Source: Halictus rubicundus
Taxonomy: Eukaryota; Arthropoda; Insecta; Hymenoptera; Halictidae
Direction: 5' to 3'
DNA length: 64,000 bases
Assembly (NCBI RefSeq): GCF_050948215.1
Contig: NW_027488996.1
Span: 62,001-126,000, forward strand
In this document: positions 1 to 14,860 of the stretch, piece by piece
Position numbering within the stretch: position 1 is the first letter of the stretch
How the letters are laid out: every line of letters begins with the position of its first letter
The notes under the pieces: model-generated
The model's database searches: none
Told to the model about the DNA's origin: nothing
The model's input: the letters and a program-made list of their open reading frames with translations, nothing else
Translations under genes and position numbers: made by a program

Positions 1-1688
1 TCCTATCCTATCCTCTATCCTATCCTATGCTCTATCCTCAATCCTATTCTCTATCCTATCCTATCCTCTATCCTATCCTATCCTCTATCCTATCCTATAC
101 TCTATCCTATCCTATCCTCTATCCTATCCTATACTCTATCCTATCCTATCCTATCCAATCCCCTATCCTATCCTCTATTCGATCCTATCCTCTATCCTAT
201 CGTATCCTCTATACTATCATATCCTCTATCGTATCCTATCCTCTATCCTATCCTATCCTCTATCGTATCCTATCCGCTATCGTCTCATGTCCTGTATCCT
301 ATCCAATCCTCTATCCTATCCTCTATCCTATCCTAGCCTCTATCCTATCCTATCCTCTCTCCTATCCTATCCTCTATCGTATCCTATCCTCTATCCTATC
401 CTATCCTCTATCCTATCCTATCCATTATCCTATCCTATCCTCTATCCTATCGCATAGTCTATCCTATCCTCTATCCTATCCTATCCTCTATCCTATCGCA
501 TAGTCTATCCTATCCTCTATCCTATCCTATCCTCTATCCTATCCTCTATCCTATACTTTCCTCTATCCTATCCTATCCTCTATTCTATCCTATCCTCCAT
601 CGTCTCCTGTCCTCTATCCTATCCAATCCCCTATCCTATCCTCTATCGTCTCCTATCCTCTATCCTATCCAATCCCCTATCCTATCCTCTATCGTCTCCT
701 ATCCTCTATCCTATCCAATCCCCTATCGGATCCTCTGTGCTATCCTATCCTCAATCCTATCCTATCCTCAATCCTATCCTATCCTCTATCCTATCCTATC
801 CTCTATCCTATCCTATCCTCAATCCTATCCTGTCCTCTATCCTATCCTATCCTCTATGCAATCCCATCCTCTATCCTATCCTATCCTCTATCATATCCTA
901 TCCTCTATCCTATCGTATCGTCTATCCTATCCTATCCTCTATCATATGATCTATCCCCAATCCTATCCTCTATCCTATCCTATCCTCTATCCTATCCTAT
1001 TCTCTATCCTATCCTATTCTCTATCCTATCCTATACTCTATCCTATACTCTATCCTATCCTATCCTATCCAATCCCCTATCCTACCCTCTATTCGAGCCT
1101 ATCCTCTATCCTATCGTATACTCTATACTATCGTATCCTCTACCCTATCGTGTCCTCGATCCTGTAATATCGTCCATCCTATCCTATTCTCTATCCCACC
1201 CTATCATATCCTCTATCGTATCCTATCCTCTATCCTATCCTATCCTCTATCGTATCCTATCCGCTATCGTCTCATGTCCTGTATCCTATCCAATCCTCTA
1301 TCCTATCCTCTATCCTATCCTAGCCTCTATCCTATCCTATCCTCTCTCCTATCCTATCCTCTATCGTATCCTATCCTCTATCCTATCCTATCCTCTATCC
1401 TATCCTATCCATTATCCTATCCTATCCTCTATCCTATCGCATAGTCTATCCTATCCTCTATCCTATCCTATCCTCTATCCTATCCTCTATCCTATACTTT
1501 CCTCTATCCTATCCTATCCTCTATTCTATCCTATCCTCCATCGTCTCCTGTCCTCTATCCTATCCAATCCCCTATCCTATCCTCTATCGTCTCCTATCCT
1601 CTATCCTATCCAATCCCCTATCCTATCCTCTATCGTCTCCTATCCTCTATCCTATCCAATCCCCTATCGGATCCTCTGTGCTATCCTA

Positions 1689-1841
1689 TTCTCTATCCTA
1701 TCCTATCCTCTATCCTATCCTATACTCTATCCTATCCTATTCTCTATACTATCCTATCCTCTATCCTATCCTATACTCTATCCTATCCTATTCTCTATAC
1801 TATCCTATCCTCTATCCTATCCTATACTCTATCCTATCCTA
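1689..1841. repeat. 51-bp trimer higher-order repeat, three copies
   Basis: The variant word TTCTCTAT recurs at 1,689, 1,740 and 1,791, exactly 51 bp (3 x 17) apart, each time followed by a TATACTC variant. The last two copies also share the TTCTCTATACT form. This is the smallest higher-order unit I can see: three differently mutated 17-mers copied as a block. Confidence 0.75.
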
Positions 1842-4232
1842 TCCTATCCAATCCCCTATCCTATCCTCTATTCGATCCTATCCTCTATCCTATCGTATCC
1901 TCTATCGTATCCTATCCTCTACCCTATCCAATGCTCTATCCTATCCTCTATCCTATCCTATCCTCTATGCTATCCCATCCTCTATCCTATCCCATCCTCT
2001 ATCCTATCCTATGCTCTATCCTCAATCCTATTCTCTATCCTATCCTATCCTCTATCCTATCCTATACTCTATCCTATCCTATTCTCTATACTATCCTATC
2101 CTCTATCCTATCCTATACTCTATCCTATCCTATCCTATCCAATCCATTATCCTATCCTCTATTCGATCCTATCCTCTATCCTATCGTATCCTCTATCATA
2201 TCCTATCCTCTATCCTATCCAATGCTCTATCCTATCCTCTATCCTATCCTATCCTCTATCCTATCCTATCCTCTCTCCTATCCTATCCTCTATCCTATCG
2301 TATCCTCTATCCTATCCGATCCTCTATCCTATCCTATCCTCTATCCTATCCTATCCCCTATCCTATCCTATCCTCTATCCTATCCTTTCCTCTATCCCAA
2401 CCTATCCTCTATTCTATCCTATCCTCCATCGTCTCCTGTCCTCTATCCTATCCAATCCCCTATCATATCCTCTATCGTCTCCTATCCTCTATCCTATCCA
2501 ATCCCCTATCGGATCCTCCATCCTATCCTATCCTCTATCCTACCCTATCCTCAATCCTATCCTATCCTCATTCCTATCCTATCCTCAATCCTATCCTATC
2601 CTCTATCCTATCCTATCCTCTATCCTAATCCTATACTGTATCCTATCCTATCCTCTATCCTATCCTATCCTCTATCCTATCCTATACTCTATCCTATCCT
2701 ATCCTCAATCCTATCCTATCCTCTATCCTATCCTATCCTCTATCCTATCCTATGCTCTATCCTCAATCCTATTCTCTATCCTATCCTATCCTCTATCCTA
2801 TCCTATCCTCTATCCTATCCTATACTCTATCCTATCCTATCCTATCCAATCCCCTATCCTATCCTCTATTCGATCCTATCCTCTATCCTATCGTATCCTC
2901 TATACTATCGTATCCTCTATACTATCGTGTCCTCGATCCTATCATATCATTCATCCTATCCTATTCTCTATCCTAAACTATCCTATCCTCTATCGTATCC
3001 TATCCTCTATCCTATCCTATCCTCTATCGTATCCTATCCGCTATTGTCTCCTTTCCTCTATCCTGTCCAATCCCCTATCCGATCCTCTATATTATTCTCT
3101 TTACTATCCTGTTCTCTATCCTATCCTATCCTCTATCCTATCCTATCCTCTATCGTATCCTATCCTCTATCCTATCCAATCCTCTATGCTATCCTCTATC
3201 CTATCCTAGCCTCTCTCCTATCCAATCCTCTATCCTATCCTATCCTCTATCCTATCCTATGCTCTATCCTCAATCCTATTCTCTATCCTATCCTATCCTC
3301 TATCCTATCCTATCCTCTATCCTATCCTATACTCTATCCTATCCTATCCTCTATCCTATCCTATACTCTATCCTATCCTATCCTATCCAATCCTCTATCC
3401 TATCCTCTATTCGATCCTATCCTCTATCCTATCGTATCCTCTATACTATCCTATCCATTATCCTATCCTATCCTCTATCCTATCGCATAGTCTATCCTAT
3501 CCTCTATCCTATCCTATCCTCTATCCTATCCTATCCTCTATCCTATCCTCTATCCTATACTTTCCTCTATCCTATCCTATCCTCTATTCTATCCTATCCT
3601 CCATCGTCTCCTGTCCTCTATCTTATCCAATCCCCTATCCTATCCTCTATCGCCTCCTATCCTCTATCCTATCCAATCCCCTATCCTATCCTCTATCGTC
3701 TCTTATCCTCTATCCTATCCAATCCCCTATCGGATCCTCTGTCCTATCCTATCCTCAATCCTATCCTATCCTCAATCCTATCCTATCCTCAATCCTATCC
3801 TATCCTCTATCCTATCCTATCCTCTATCCTATCCTATCCTCAATCCTATCCTATCCTCTATCCTATCCTATCCTCTATGCTATCCCATCCTCTATCCTAT
3901 CCTATCCTCTATCCTATCCTATCCTCTATCCTATCCTATCCTCTATCCTATCCTATCCTCTATCCTATCCTATCCTCTATCCTATGCTCTATCCTCAATC
4001 CTATCCTCTATCCTATCCTATCCTCTATCCTATCCTATCCTCTATCCTTTCCTATCCTCTATCATATCCTATCCGCTATCGTCTCCTGTCCTCTATCCTG
4101 TCCAATCCCCTATCCTATTCTCTATCGTCAACTATCCTATATCCTATCCAATCCCCTATCCGATCCTCTATATTATCCTCTTTACTATCCTGTTCTCTAT
4201 CCTATCCTATCCTCTATCCTATCCTATCCTCT

Positions 4233-4937
4233 ATCCTATCCCATCCTCTATCCTATCCTATCCTCTATCATATCCTATCCTCTATCCTATCGTATCGTCT
4301 ATCCTATCCTACCCTCTATCATATGATCTATCCCCAATCCTATCCTCTATCCTATCCTATCCTCTATCCTATCCTATTCTCTATCCTATCCTATTCTCTA
4401 TCCTATCCTATACTCTATCCTATACTCTATCCTAACCTATCCTATCCAATCCCCTATCCTACCCTCTATTCGATCCTATCCTCTATCCTATCGTATACTC
4501 TATACTATCGTATCCTCTACCCTATCATGTCCTCGATCCTGTAATATCGTCCATCCTATCCTATTCTCTATCCTATCCTATCCTATCCTCAATCCTATCC
4601 TGTCCTCTATCCTATCCTATCCTCTATGCTATCCCATCCTCTATCCTATCCTATCCTCTATCATATCCTATCCTCTATCCTATCGTATCGTCTATCCTAT
4701 CCTATCCTCTATCATATGATCTATCCCCAATCCTATCCTCTATCCTATCCTATCCTCTATCCTATCCTATTCTCTATCCTATCCTATTCTCTATCCTATC
4801 CTATACTCTATCCTATACTCTATCCTATCCTATCCTATCCAATCCCCTATCCTACCCTCTATTCGATCCTATCCTCTATCCTATCGTATACTCTATACTA
4901 TCGTATCCTCTACCCTATCGTGTCCTCGATCCTATAA
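4233..4937. repeat. 393-bp doublet, site 1
   Basis: Two near-identical segments lie 393 bp apart. The marker GTCCTCGATCCT occurs in both with its GAT at 4,535 and 4,928, and each copy contains the palindrome ATCATATGAT (4,318-4,327 and 4,711-4,720). The same doublet with the same spacing recurs at three more sites, in the 30-39 kb region. Confidence 0.8.
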
Positions 4938-5043
4938 TATCGTCCATCCTATCCTATTCTCTATCCTACCCTATCCTATCCTCTATCGTATCCTATCCTC
5001 TATCCTATCCTATCCTCTATCGTATCCTATCCGCTATCGTCTC

Positions 5044-6042
5044 ATGTCCTCTATCCTATCCAATCCTATATCCTATACTCTATCCTATCCTATCCTCTAT
5101 CCTATCCTGTCCTCAATCATATCCTATCCTCTCTCCTATCCTATCCCCTATCCTATCCTCTATCCTATCCTCTATCCTATCCTATCCTCTATCCTATCCT
5201 ATACTCTATCCTATCCTATCCTCAATCCTATCCTATCCTCTATCCTATCCCATCCTCTATCCTATCCTATGCTCTATCCTCAATCCTATTCTCTATCCTA
5301 TCCTATCCTCTATACTATCCTATCCTCTCTCCTATCCTATCCTCTATCCTATCCTCTATCCTATCCTATCCTCTATCCTATCCTATCCTCAATCCTATCC
5401 TATCCTCTCTCCTATCCTATCCTCTATCCTATCCTCTACCCTATCCTCTATCCTATCCTATCCTCTATCCTATCCTATCCTCAATCCTATCCTATCCTCT
5501 ATCCTATCCTATCCTCTATGCTATGCCATCCTCTATCCTCTATCCTACCCTATCCTCTATCCTATCCTATCCTCTATCCTATCCTATCCTCTATCCTATG
5601 CTCTATCCTCAATCCTATCCTCTATCCTATCCTATCCTCTATCCTATCCTATACTCTATCCTATCCTATCCTCTATCCTATCCTATCCTCTATCCTATTC
5701 TATCATCAATCCTATCCTATCCTCTATCCTATCCTATCCTCTATGCTATCCCATCCTCTATCCTATACTATGCTGTATCCTATCCTATCCTCTATCCTAT
5801 TCTATCCTCAATCCTATCCTATCCTCTATCCTATCCTATCCTCTATGCTATCCCATCCTCTATCCTATCCTATCCTCTATCCTATCCTATCCTCTATCCT
5901 ATCCTATCCTCTATCCTATCGTATCCTCTATCCTATCCTATCCTCTATCCTAACCGATCCTCTATCGTATCCTATCCTCTATCCTATCCTATTCTCCATC
6001 CTATCCTATTCTCTATCCTATCCTCTCTCCTCAATCCTATAA
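5044..6042. repeat. ~1-kb segmental copy, partner at 9,413
   Basis: This segment begins with the word ATGTCCTCTATCC following CGTCTC and is repeated starting at 9,413 (displacement 4,369 bp) with the same order of variants. By the downstream end the displacement has fallen to 4,340 bp. The 29-bp change equals one 17-bp plus one 12-bp module. Confidence 0.7.
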
Positions 6043-9000
6043 TATCCTTTATCCTATCCTATACTCTATCCTATCCCATCCACTATGCTATCCTATCCTC
6101 TATCCTATCCTATCCTCTATCCTATCCTATCCATTATCCTATCCTATCCTCTATCCTATCCTATCCTCTATTCTATCCTATCCTCCATCGTCTCCTGTCC
6201 TCTATCCTATCCAATCCCCTATCCTATCCTCTATCGTCTGCTATCCTCTATCCTATCCAATCCCCTATCGGATCCTCTATCCTATCCTATCCTCAATCCT
6301 ATCCTATCCTCAATCCTATCCTATCCTCTATCCTATCCTATCCTCTATGCTATCCCATCCTCTATCCTATACTATGCTCTATCCTATCCTATCCTCTATC
6401 CTATCCTATCCTCTATCCTATCCTATCCTCATTCCTATCCTATCCTCTATCCTATCGTATCCTCTATGCTATCCCATCCTCTATCCTATCCTATCCTCTA
6501 TCCTATCCTATCCTCTATCCTATCCTATCCTCTATCCTATCCTATCCTCTATCCTATCCTATCCTCTATCCTATCCTATCCTCTATCCTATGCTCTATCC
6601 TCAATCCTATCCTCTATCCTATCCTATCCTCTATCCTATCCTATCCTCTATCCTTTCCTATCCTCTATCGTATCCTATCCGCTATCGTCTCCTGTCCTCT
6701 ATCCTGTCCAATCCCCTATCCTATTCTCTATCGTCAACTATCCTATATCCTATCCAATCCCCTATCCGATCCTCTATATTATCCTCTTTACTATCCTGTT
6801 CTCTATCCTATCCTATCCTCTATCCTATCCTATCCTCTATCCTATCCTATCCTCAATCCTATCCTATCCTCTATCCTATCCTATCCTCAATCCTATCCTA
6901 TCCTCTATCCTATCCTATCCTCTATCCTATCCTATCCTCAATCCTATCCTGTCCTCTATCCTATCCTATCCTCTATGCTATCCCATCCTCTATCCTATCC
7001 TATCCTCTATCATATCCTATTCTCTATCCTATCGTATCGTCTATCCTATCCTATCCTCTATCATATGATCTATCCCCAATCCTATCCTCTATCCTATCCT
7101 ATCCTCTATCCTATCCTATTCTCTATCCTATCCTATTCTCTATCCTATCCTATACTCTATCCTATACTCTATCCTATCCTATCCTATCCAATCCCCTATC
7201 CTACCCTCTATTCGATCCTATCCTCTATCCTATCGTATACTCTATACTATCGTATCCTCTACCCTATCGTGTCCTCGATCCTGTAATATCGTCCATCCTA
7301 TCCTATTCTCTATCCTACCCTATCCTATCCTCTATCGTATCCTATCCTCTATCCTATCCTATCCTCTATCGTATCCTATCCGCTATCGTCTCATGTCCTG
7401 TATCCTATCCAATCCTCTATCCTATCCTCTATCCTATCCTAGCCTCTATCCTATCCTATCCTCTCTCCTATCCTATCCTCTATCGTATCCTATCCTCTAT
7501 CCTATCCTATCCTCTATCCTATCCTATCCATTATCCTATCCTATCCTCTATCCTATCCTCTATCCTATCCTCTATCCTATCCTCTACCCTATCGTCTATC
7601 CTATAATATCCAATGTCCTATCCAATCCTCTATCCTATCCTCTATCCTATCGTATCCTATATCCTATAATATCCTCCATCCTATCCCATCATCTGACGTA
7701 TCCTATCCCCTAACCTATCCTATCCTATCCTCTATCGTATCCTATCCTCTATCCTATACAATCCTCTATCCTATCCTATCCTCTATCCTATACAATCCTC
7801 TATCCTAGCCTATCCTCTATCCTATCGTATCCTCTGTCCTATCCTATCCTCTATTCTGTCGTATCGTCTGTCCTATCCTATCCTCTATCCTATCCTCTAT
7901 CCTATCCTCTATCCTATCCTCTACCCTATCGTCTATCCTATAATATCCAATGTCCTATCCAATCCTCTATCCTATCCTCTATCCTATCCTATCCTCTATC
8001 CTATCCTATCCTCAATCCTATCCTATCCTCTATCCTATCCTATCCTCTATGCTATGCCATCCTCTATCCTCTATCCTACCCTATCCTCTATCCTATCCTA
8101 TCCTCTATCCTATCCTATCCTCTATCCTATGCTCTATCCTCAATCCTATCCTCTATCCTATCCTATCCTCTATCCTATCCTATACTCTATCCTATCCTAT
8201 CCTCTATCCTATCCTATCCTCTATCCTATTCTATCATCAATCCTATCCTATCCTCTATCCTATCCTATCCTCTATGCTATCCCATCCTCTATCCTATACT
8301 ATGCTGTATCCTATCCTATCCTCTATCCTATTCTATCCTCAATCCTATCCTATCCTCTATCCTATCCTATCCTCTATGCTATCCCATCCTCTATCCTATC
8401 CTATCCTCTATCCTATCCTATCCTCTATCCTATCCTATCCTCTATCCTATCGTATCCTCTATCCTATCCTATCCTCTATCCTAACCGATCCTCTATCGTA
8501 TCCTATCCTCTATCCTATCCTATTCTCCATCCTATCCTATTCTCTATCCTATCCTCTCTCCTCTATCCTATCCTATCCTCTATCCTATCCTATCCTCAAT
8601 CCTATCCTATCCTCTATCCTATCCTATCCTCAATCCTATCCTATCCTCTATCCTATCCTATCCTCTATCCTATCCTATCCTCTATCCTATCCTATCCTCT
8701 ATCCTATCCTATCCTCAATCCTATCCTGTCCTCTATCCTATCCTATCCTCTATGCTATCCCATCCTCTATCCTATCCTATCCTCTATCATATCCTATCCT
8801 CTATCCTATCGTATCGTCTATCCTATCCTATCCTCTATCATATGATCTATCCCCAATCCTATCCTCTATCCTATCCTATCCTCTATCCTATCCTATTCTC
8901 TATCCTATCCTATTCTCTATCCTATCCTATACTCTATCCTATACTCTATCCTATCCTATCCTATCCAATCCCCTATCCTACCCTCTATTCGATCCTATCC

Positions 9001-9412
9001 TCTATCCTATCGTATACTCTATACTATCGTATCCTCTACCCTATCGTGTCCTCGATCCTATAATATTGTCCATCCTATCCTATTCTCTATCCTACCCTAT
9101 CCTATCCTCTATCCTATCCTATCCTCTATCCTATCCTATTCTCTATCCTATCCTATTCTCTATCCTATCCTATACTCTATCCTATACTCTATCCTATCCT
9201 ATCCTATCCAATCCCCTATCCTACCCTCTATTCGATCCTATCCTCTATCCTATCGTATACTCTATACTATCGTATCCTCTACCCTATCGTGTCCTCGATC
9301 CTATAATATCGTCCATCCTATCCTATTCTCTATCCTACCCTATCCTATCCTCTATCGTATCCTATCCTCTATCCTATCCTATCCTCTATCGTATCCTATC
9401 CGCTATCGTCTC

Positions 9413-10382
9413 ATGTCCTCTATCCTATCCAATCCTATATCCTATACTCTATCCTATCCTATCCTCTATCCTATCCTATCCTCAATCATATCCTATCCTC
9501 TCTCCTATCCTATCCCCTATCCTATCCTCTATCCTATCCTCTATCCTATCCTATCCTCTATCCTATCCTATACTCTATCCTATCCTATCCTCAATCCTAT
9601 CCTATCCTCTATCCTATCCCATCCTCTATCCTATCCTATGCTCTATCCTCAATCCTATTCTCTATCCTATCCTATCCTCTATACTATCCTATCCTCTCTC
9701 CTATCCTATCCTCTATCCTATCCTCTATCCTATCCTATCCTCTATCCTATCCTATCCTCAATCCTATCCTATCCTCTCTCCTATCCTATCCTCTATCCTA
9801 TCCTCTACCCTATCCTCTATCCTATCCTATCCTCTATCCTATCCTATCCTCAATCCTATCCTATCCTCTATCCTATCCTATCCTCTATGCTATGCCATCC
9901 TCTATCCTCTATCCTACCCTATCCTCTATCCTATCCTATCCTCTATCCTCAATCCTATCCTCTATCCTATCCTATCCTCTATCCTATCCTATACTCTATC
10001 CTATCCTATCCTCTATCCTATCCTATCCTCTATCCTATTCTATCATCAATCCTATCCTATCCTCTATCCTATCCTATCCTCTATGCTATCCCATCCTCTA
10101 TCCTATACTATGCTCTATCCTATCCTATCCTCTATCCTATTCTATCCTCAATCCTATCCTATCCTCTATCCTATCCTATCCTCTATGCTATCCCATCCTC
10201 TATCCTATCCTATCCTCTATCCTATCCTATCCTCTATCCTATCCTATCCTCTATCCTATCGTATCCTCTATCCTATCCTATCCTCTATCCTAACCGATCC
10301 TCTATCGTATCCTATCCTCTATCCTATCCTATTCTCCATCCTATCCTATTCTCTATCCTATCCTCTCTCCTCAATCCTATAA
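9413..10382. repeat. ~1-kb segmental copy, partner at 5,044
   Basis: Second copy of the segment at 5,044-6,042, opening with the same ATGTCCTCTATCC word and ending at the same CTCTCCTCAATCC-TATAATATCC junction. It is about 29 bp shorter than its partner. Confidence 0.7.
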
Positions 10383-11276
10383 TATCCTTTATCCTATCCT
10401 ATACTCTATCCTATCCCATCCACTATGCTATCCTATCCTCTATCCTATCCTATCCTCTATCCTATCCTATCCATTATCCTATCCTATCCTCTATCCTATC
10501 CTATCCTCTATTCTATCCTATCCTCCATCGTCTCCTGTCCTCTATCCTATCCAATCCCCTATCCTATCCTCTATCGTCTGCTATCCTCTATCCTATCCAA
10601 TCCCCTATCGGATCCTCTATCCTATCCTATCCTCAATCCTATCCTATCCTCAATCCTATCCTATCCTCTATCCTATCCTATCCTCTATGCTATCCCATCC
10701 TCTATCCTATACTATGCTCTATCCTATCCTATCCTCTATCCTATCCTATCCTCATTCCTATCCTATCCTCTATCCTATCGTATCCTCTATGCTATCCCAT
10801 CCTCTATCCTATCCTATCCTCTATCCTATCCTATCCTCTATCCTATCCTATCCTCTATCCTATCCTATCCTCTATCCTATCCTATCCTCTATCCTATCCT
10901 ATCCTCTATCCTATCCTCTATCCTATCCTAGCCTCTATCCTATCCTATCCTCTCTCCTATCCTATCCTCTATCGTATCCTATCCTCTATCCTATCCTATC
11001 CTCTATCCTATCCTATCCATTATCCTATCCTATCCTCTATCCTATCGCATAGTCTATCCTATCCTCTATCCTATCCTATCCTCTATCCTATCCTCTATCC
11101 TATACTTTCCTCTATCCTATCCTATCCTCTATTCTATCCTATCCTCCATCGTCTCCTGTCCTCTATCCTATCCAATCAACTATCCTATCCTCTATCGTCT
11201 CCTATCCTCTATCCTATCCAATCCCCTATCCTATCCTCTATCGTCTCCTATCCTCTATCCTATCCAATCCCCTATC

Positions 11277-12730
11277 GGATCCTCTGTCCTATTCTATCCC
11301 CAATCCTATCCTCTATCCTATCCTATCCTCTATCCTATCCTATTCTCTATCCTATCCTATTCTCTATCCTATCCTATACTCTATCCTATACTCTATCCTA
11401 TCCTATCCTATCCAATCCCCTATCCTACCCTCTATTCGATCCTATCCTCTATCCTATCGTATACTCTATACTATCGTATCCTCTACCCTATCGTGTCCTC
11501 GATCCTGTAATATCGTCCATCCTATCCTATTCTCTATCCTACCCTATCCTATCCTCTATCGTATCCTATCCTCTATCCTATCCTATCCTCTATCGTATCC
11601 TATCCGCTATCGTCTCATGTCCTGTATCCTATCCAATCCTCTATCCTATCCTCTATCCTATCCTAGCCTCTATCCTATCCTATCCTCTCTCCTATCCTAT
11701 CCTCTATCGTATCCTATCCTCTATCCTATCCTATCCTCTATCCTATCCTATCCATTATCCTATCCTATCCTCTATCCTATCGCATAGTCTATCGTATCCT
11801 CTATCCTATCCTATCCTCTATCCTATCCTCTATCCTATACTTTCCTCTATCCTATCCTATCCTCTATTCTATCCTATCCTCCATCGTCTCCTGTCCTCTA
11901 TCCTATCCAATCCCCTATCCTATCCTCTATCGTCTCCTATCCTCTATCCTATCCAATCCCCTATCCTATCCTCTATCGTCTCCTATCCTCTATCCTATCC
12001 AATCCCCTATCGGATCCTCTGTCCTATCCTATCCCCAATCCTATCCTCTATCCTATCCTATCCTCTATCCTATCCTATTCTCTATCCTATCCTATTCTCT
12101 ATCCTATCCTATACTCTATCCTATACTCTATCCTATCCTATCCTATCCAATCCCCTATCCTACCCTCTATTCGATCCTATCCTCTATCCTATCGTATACT
12201 CTATACTATCGTATCCTCTACCCTATCGTGTCCTCGATCCTGTAATATCGTCCATCCTATCCTATTCTCTATCCTACCCTATCCTATCCTCTATCGTATC
12301 CTATCCTCTATCCTATCCTATCCTCTATCGTATCCTATCCGCTATCGTCTCATGTCCTGTATCCTATCCAATCCTCTATCCTATCCTCTATCCTATCCTA
12401 GCCTCTATCCTATCCTATCCTCTCTCCTATCCTATCCTCTATCGTATTCTATCCTCTATCCTATCCTATCCTCTATCCTATCCTATCCATTATCCTATCC
12501 TATCCTCTATCCTATCGCATAGTCTATCCTATCCTCTATCCTATCCTCTATCCTATACTTTCCTCTATCCTATCCTATCCTCTATTCTATCCTATGCTCC
12601 ATCGTCTCCTGTCCTCTATCCTATCCAATCCCCTATCCTATCCTCTATCGTCTCCTATCCACTATCCTATCCAATCCCCTATCCTATCCTCTATCGTCTC
12701 CTATCCTCTATCCTATCCAATCCCCTATCG
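11277..12730. repeat. 735-bp higher-order repeat, first cluster (two units)
   Basis: GGATCC sites fall at 11,277, 12,012 and 12,730, giving units of 735 and 718 bp; the shorter one is exactly 17 bp less. An independent marker, GATCCTGTAA, lies at 11,501 and 12,236, also 735 bp apart. Order and identity of variants within the units match closely by eye. Confidence 0.85.
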
Positions 12731-13258
12731 GATCCTCTGTCCTATCCTATCCTCAATCCTATCCTATCCTCAATCCTATCCTATCCTCTATCCTATCCTA
12801 TCCTCAATCCTATCCTATCCTCTATCCTATCCTATCCTCTATCCTATCCTATTCTCAATCCTATCCCATCCTCTATCCTATCCTATCCTCTATCATATCC
12901 TATCCTCTATCCTATCCTATCCTCTATCCTATCCTATCCTCTATCCTATGCTCTATCCTCAATCCTATCCTCTATCCTATCCTATCCTCTATCCTATCCT
13001 ATTCTCTATCCTATCCTATTCTCTATCCTATCCTATACTCTATCCTATACTCTATCCTATCCTATCCTATCCAATCCCCTATCCTACCCTCTATTCGATC
13101 CTATCCTCTATCCTATCGTATACTCTATACTATCGTATCCTCTACCCTATCGTGTCCTCGATCCTATAATATCGTCCATCCTATCCTATTCTCTATCCTA
13201 CCCTATCCTATCCTTTATCGTATCCTATCCTCTATCGTATCCTATCCGCTATCGTCTC

Positions 13259-14040
13259 ATGTCCTCTATCCTATCCAATCCTATATCCTATACTCTATCC
13301 TATCCTATCCTCTATCCTATCCTATCCTCAATCATATCCTATCCTCTCTCCTATCCTATCCCCTATCCTATCCTCTATCCTATCCTCTATCCTATCCTAT
13401 CCTCTATCCTATCGTATACTCTATCCTATCCTATCCTCAATCCTATCCTATCCTCTATCCTATCCCATCCTCTATCCTATCCTATGCTCTATCCTCAATC
13501 CTATTCTCTATCCTATCCTATCCTCTATACTATCCTATCCTCTCTCCTATCCTATCCTCTATCCTATCCTCTATCCTATCCTCTATCCTATCCTATCCTC
13601 TATCCTATCCTATCCTCAATCCTATCCTATCCTCTCTCCTATCCTATCCTCTATCCTATCCTCTACCCTATCCTCTATCCTATCCTATCCTCTATCCTAT
13701 CCTATCCTCAATCCTATCCTATCCTCTGTCCTATCCTATCCTCTATGCTATGCCATCCTCTATCCTATTCTATCCTCTATCCTACCCTATCCTCAATCCT
13801 ATCCTATCCTCTATCCTATCCTATCCTCTATGCTATCCCATCCTCTATCCTATACTATGCTCTATCCTATCCTATCCTCTATCCTATCCTATCCTCATTC
13901 CTATCCTATCCTCTATCCTATCGTATCCTCTATGCTATCCCATCCTCTATCCTATCCTATCCTCTATCCTATCCTATCCTCTATCCTATCCTATCCTCTA
14001 TCCTATCCTATCCTCTATCCTATCCTATCCTCTATCCTAT
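13259..14040. repeat. Segmental copy, partner at 17,629
   Basis: The ATGTCCTCTATCC word that opens the 5,044 and 9,413 segments recurs here, preceded by a shortened CTTTATCG flank shared only with the copy at 17,629 (displacement 4,370 bp). Further in, the word ATGCCATCCTCTATCC is displaced by 4,382 bp, one 12-bp module more. The right boundary given is approximate. Confidence 0.6.
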
Positions 14041-14860
14041 CCTATCCTCTATCCTATCCTATCCTCTATCCTATGCTCTATCCTCAATCCTATCCTCTAT
14101 CCTATCCTATCCTCTATCCTATCCTATCCTCTATCCTTTCCTATCCTCTATCGTATCCTATCCGCTATCGTCTCCTGTCCTCTATCCTGTCCAATCCCCT
14201 ATCCTATTCTCTATCGTCAACTATCCTATATCCTATCCAATCCCCTATCCGATCCTCTATATTATCCTCTTTACTATCCTGTTCTCTATCCTATCCTATC
14301 CTCTATCCTATCCTATCCTCTATCCTATCCTATCCTCAATCCTATCCTATCCTCTATCCTATCCTATCCTCTATCCTATCCTATCCTCTATCCTTTCCTA
14401 TCCTCTATCGTATCCTATCCGCTATCGTCTCCTGTCCTCTATCCTGTCCAATCCCCTATCCTATTCTCTATCGTCAACTATCCTATATCCTATCCAATCC
14501 CCTATCCGATCCTCTATATTATCCTCTTTACTATCCTGTTCTCTATCCTATCCTATCCTCTATCCTATCCTATCCTCTATCCTATCCTATCCTCAATCCT
14601 ATCCTATCCTCTATCCTATCCTATCCTCAATCCTATCCTATCCTCTATCCTATCCTATCCTCTATCCTATCCTATCCTCTATCCTATCCTATCCTCAATC
14701 CTATCCTATCCTCTATCCTATCCTATCCTCTATCCTATCCTATCCTCAATCCTATCCTGTCCTCTATCCTATCCTATCCTCTATGCTATCCCATCCTCTA
14801 TCCTATCCTATCCTCTATCATATCCTATCCTCTATCCTATCGTATCGTCTATCCTATCCT

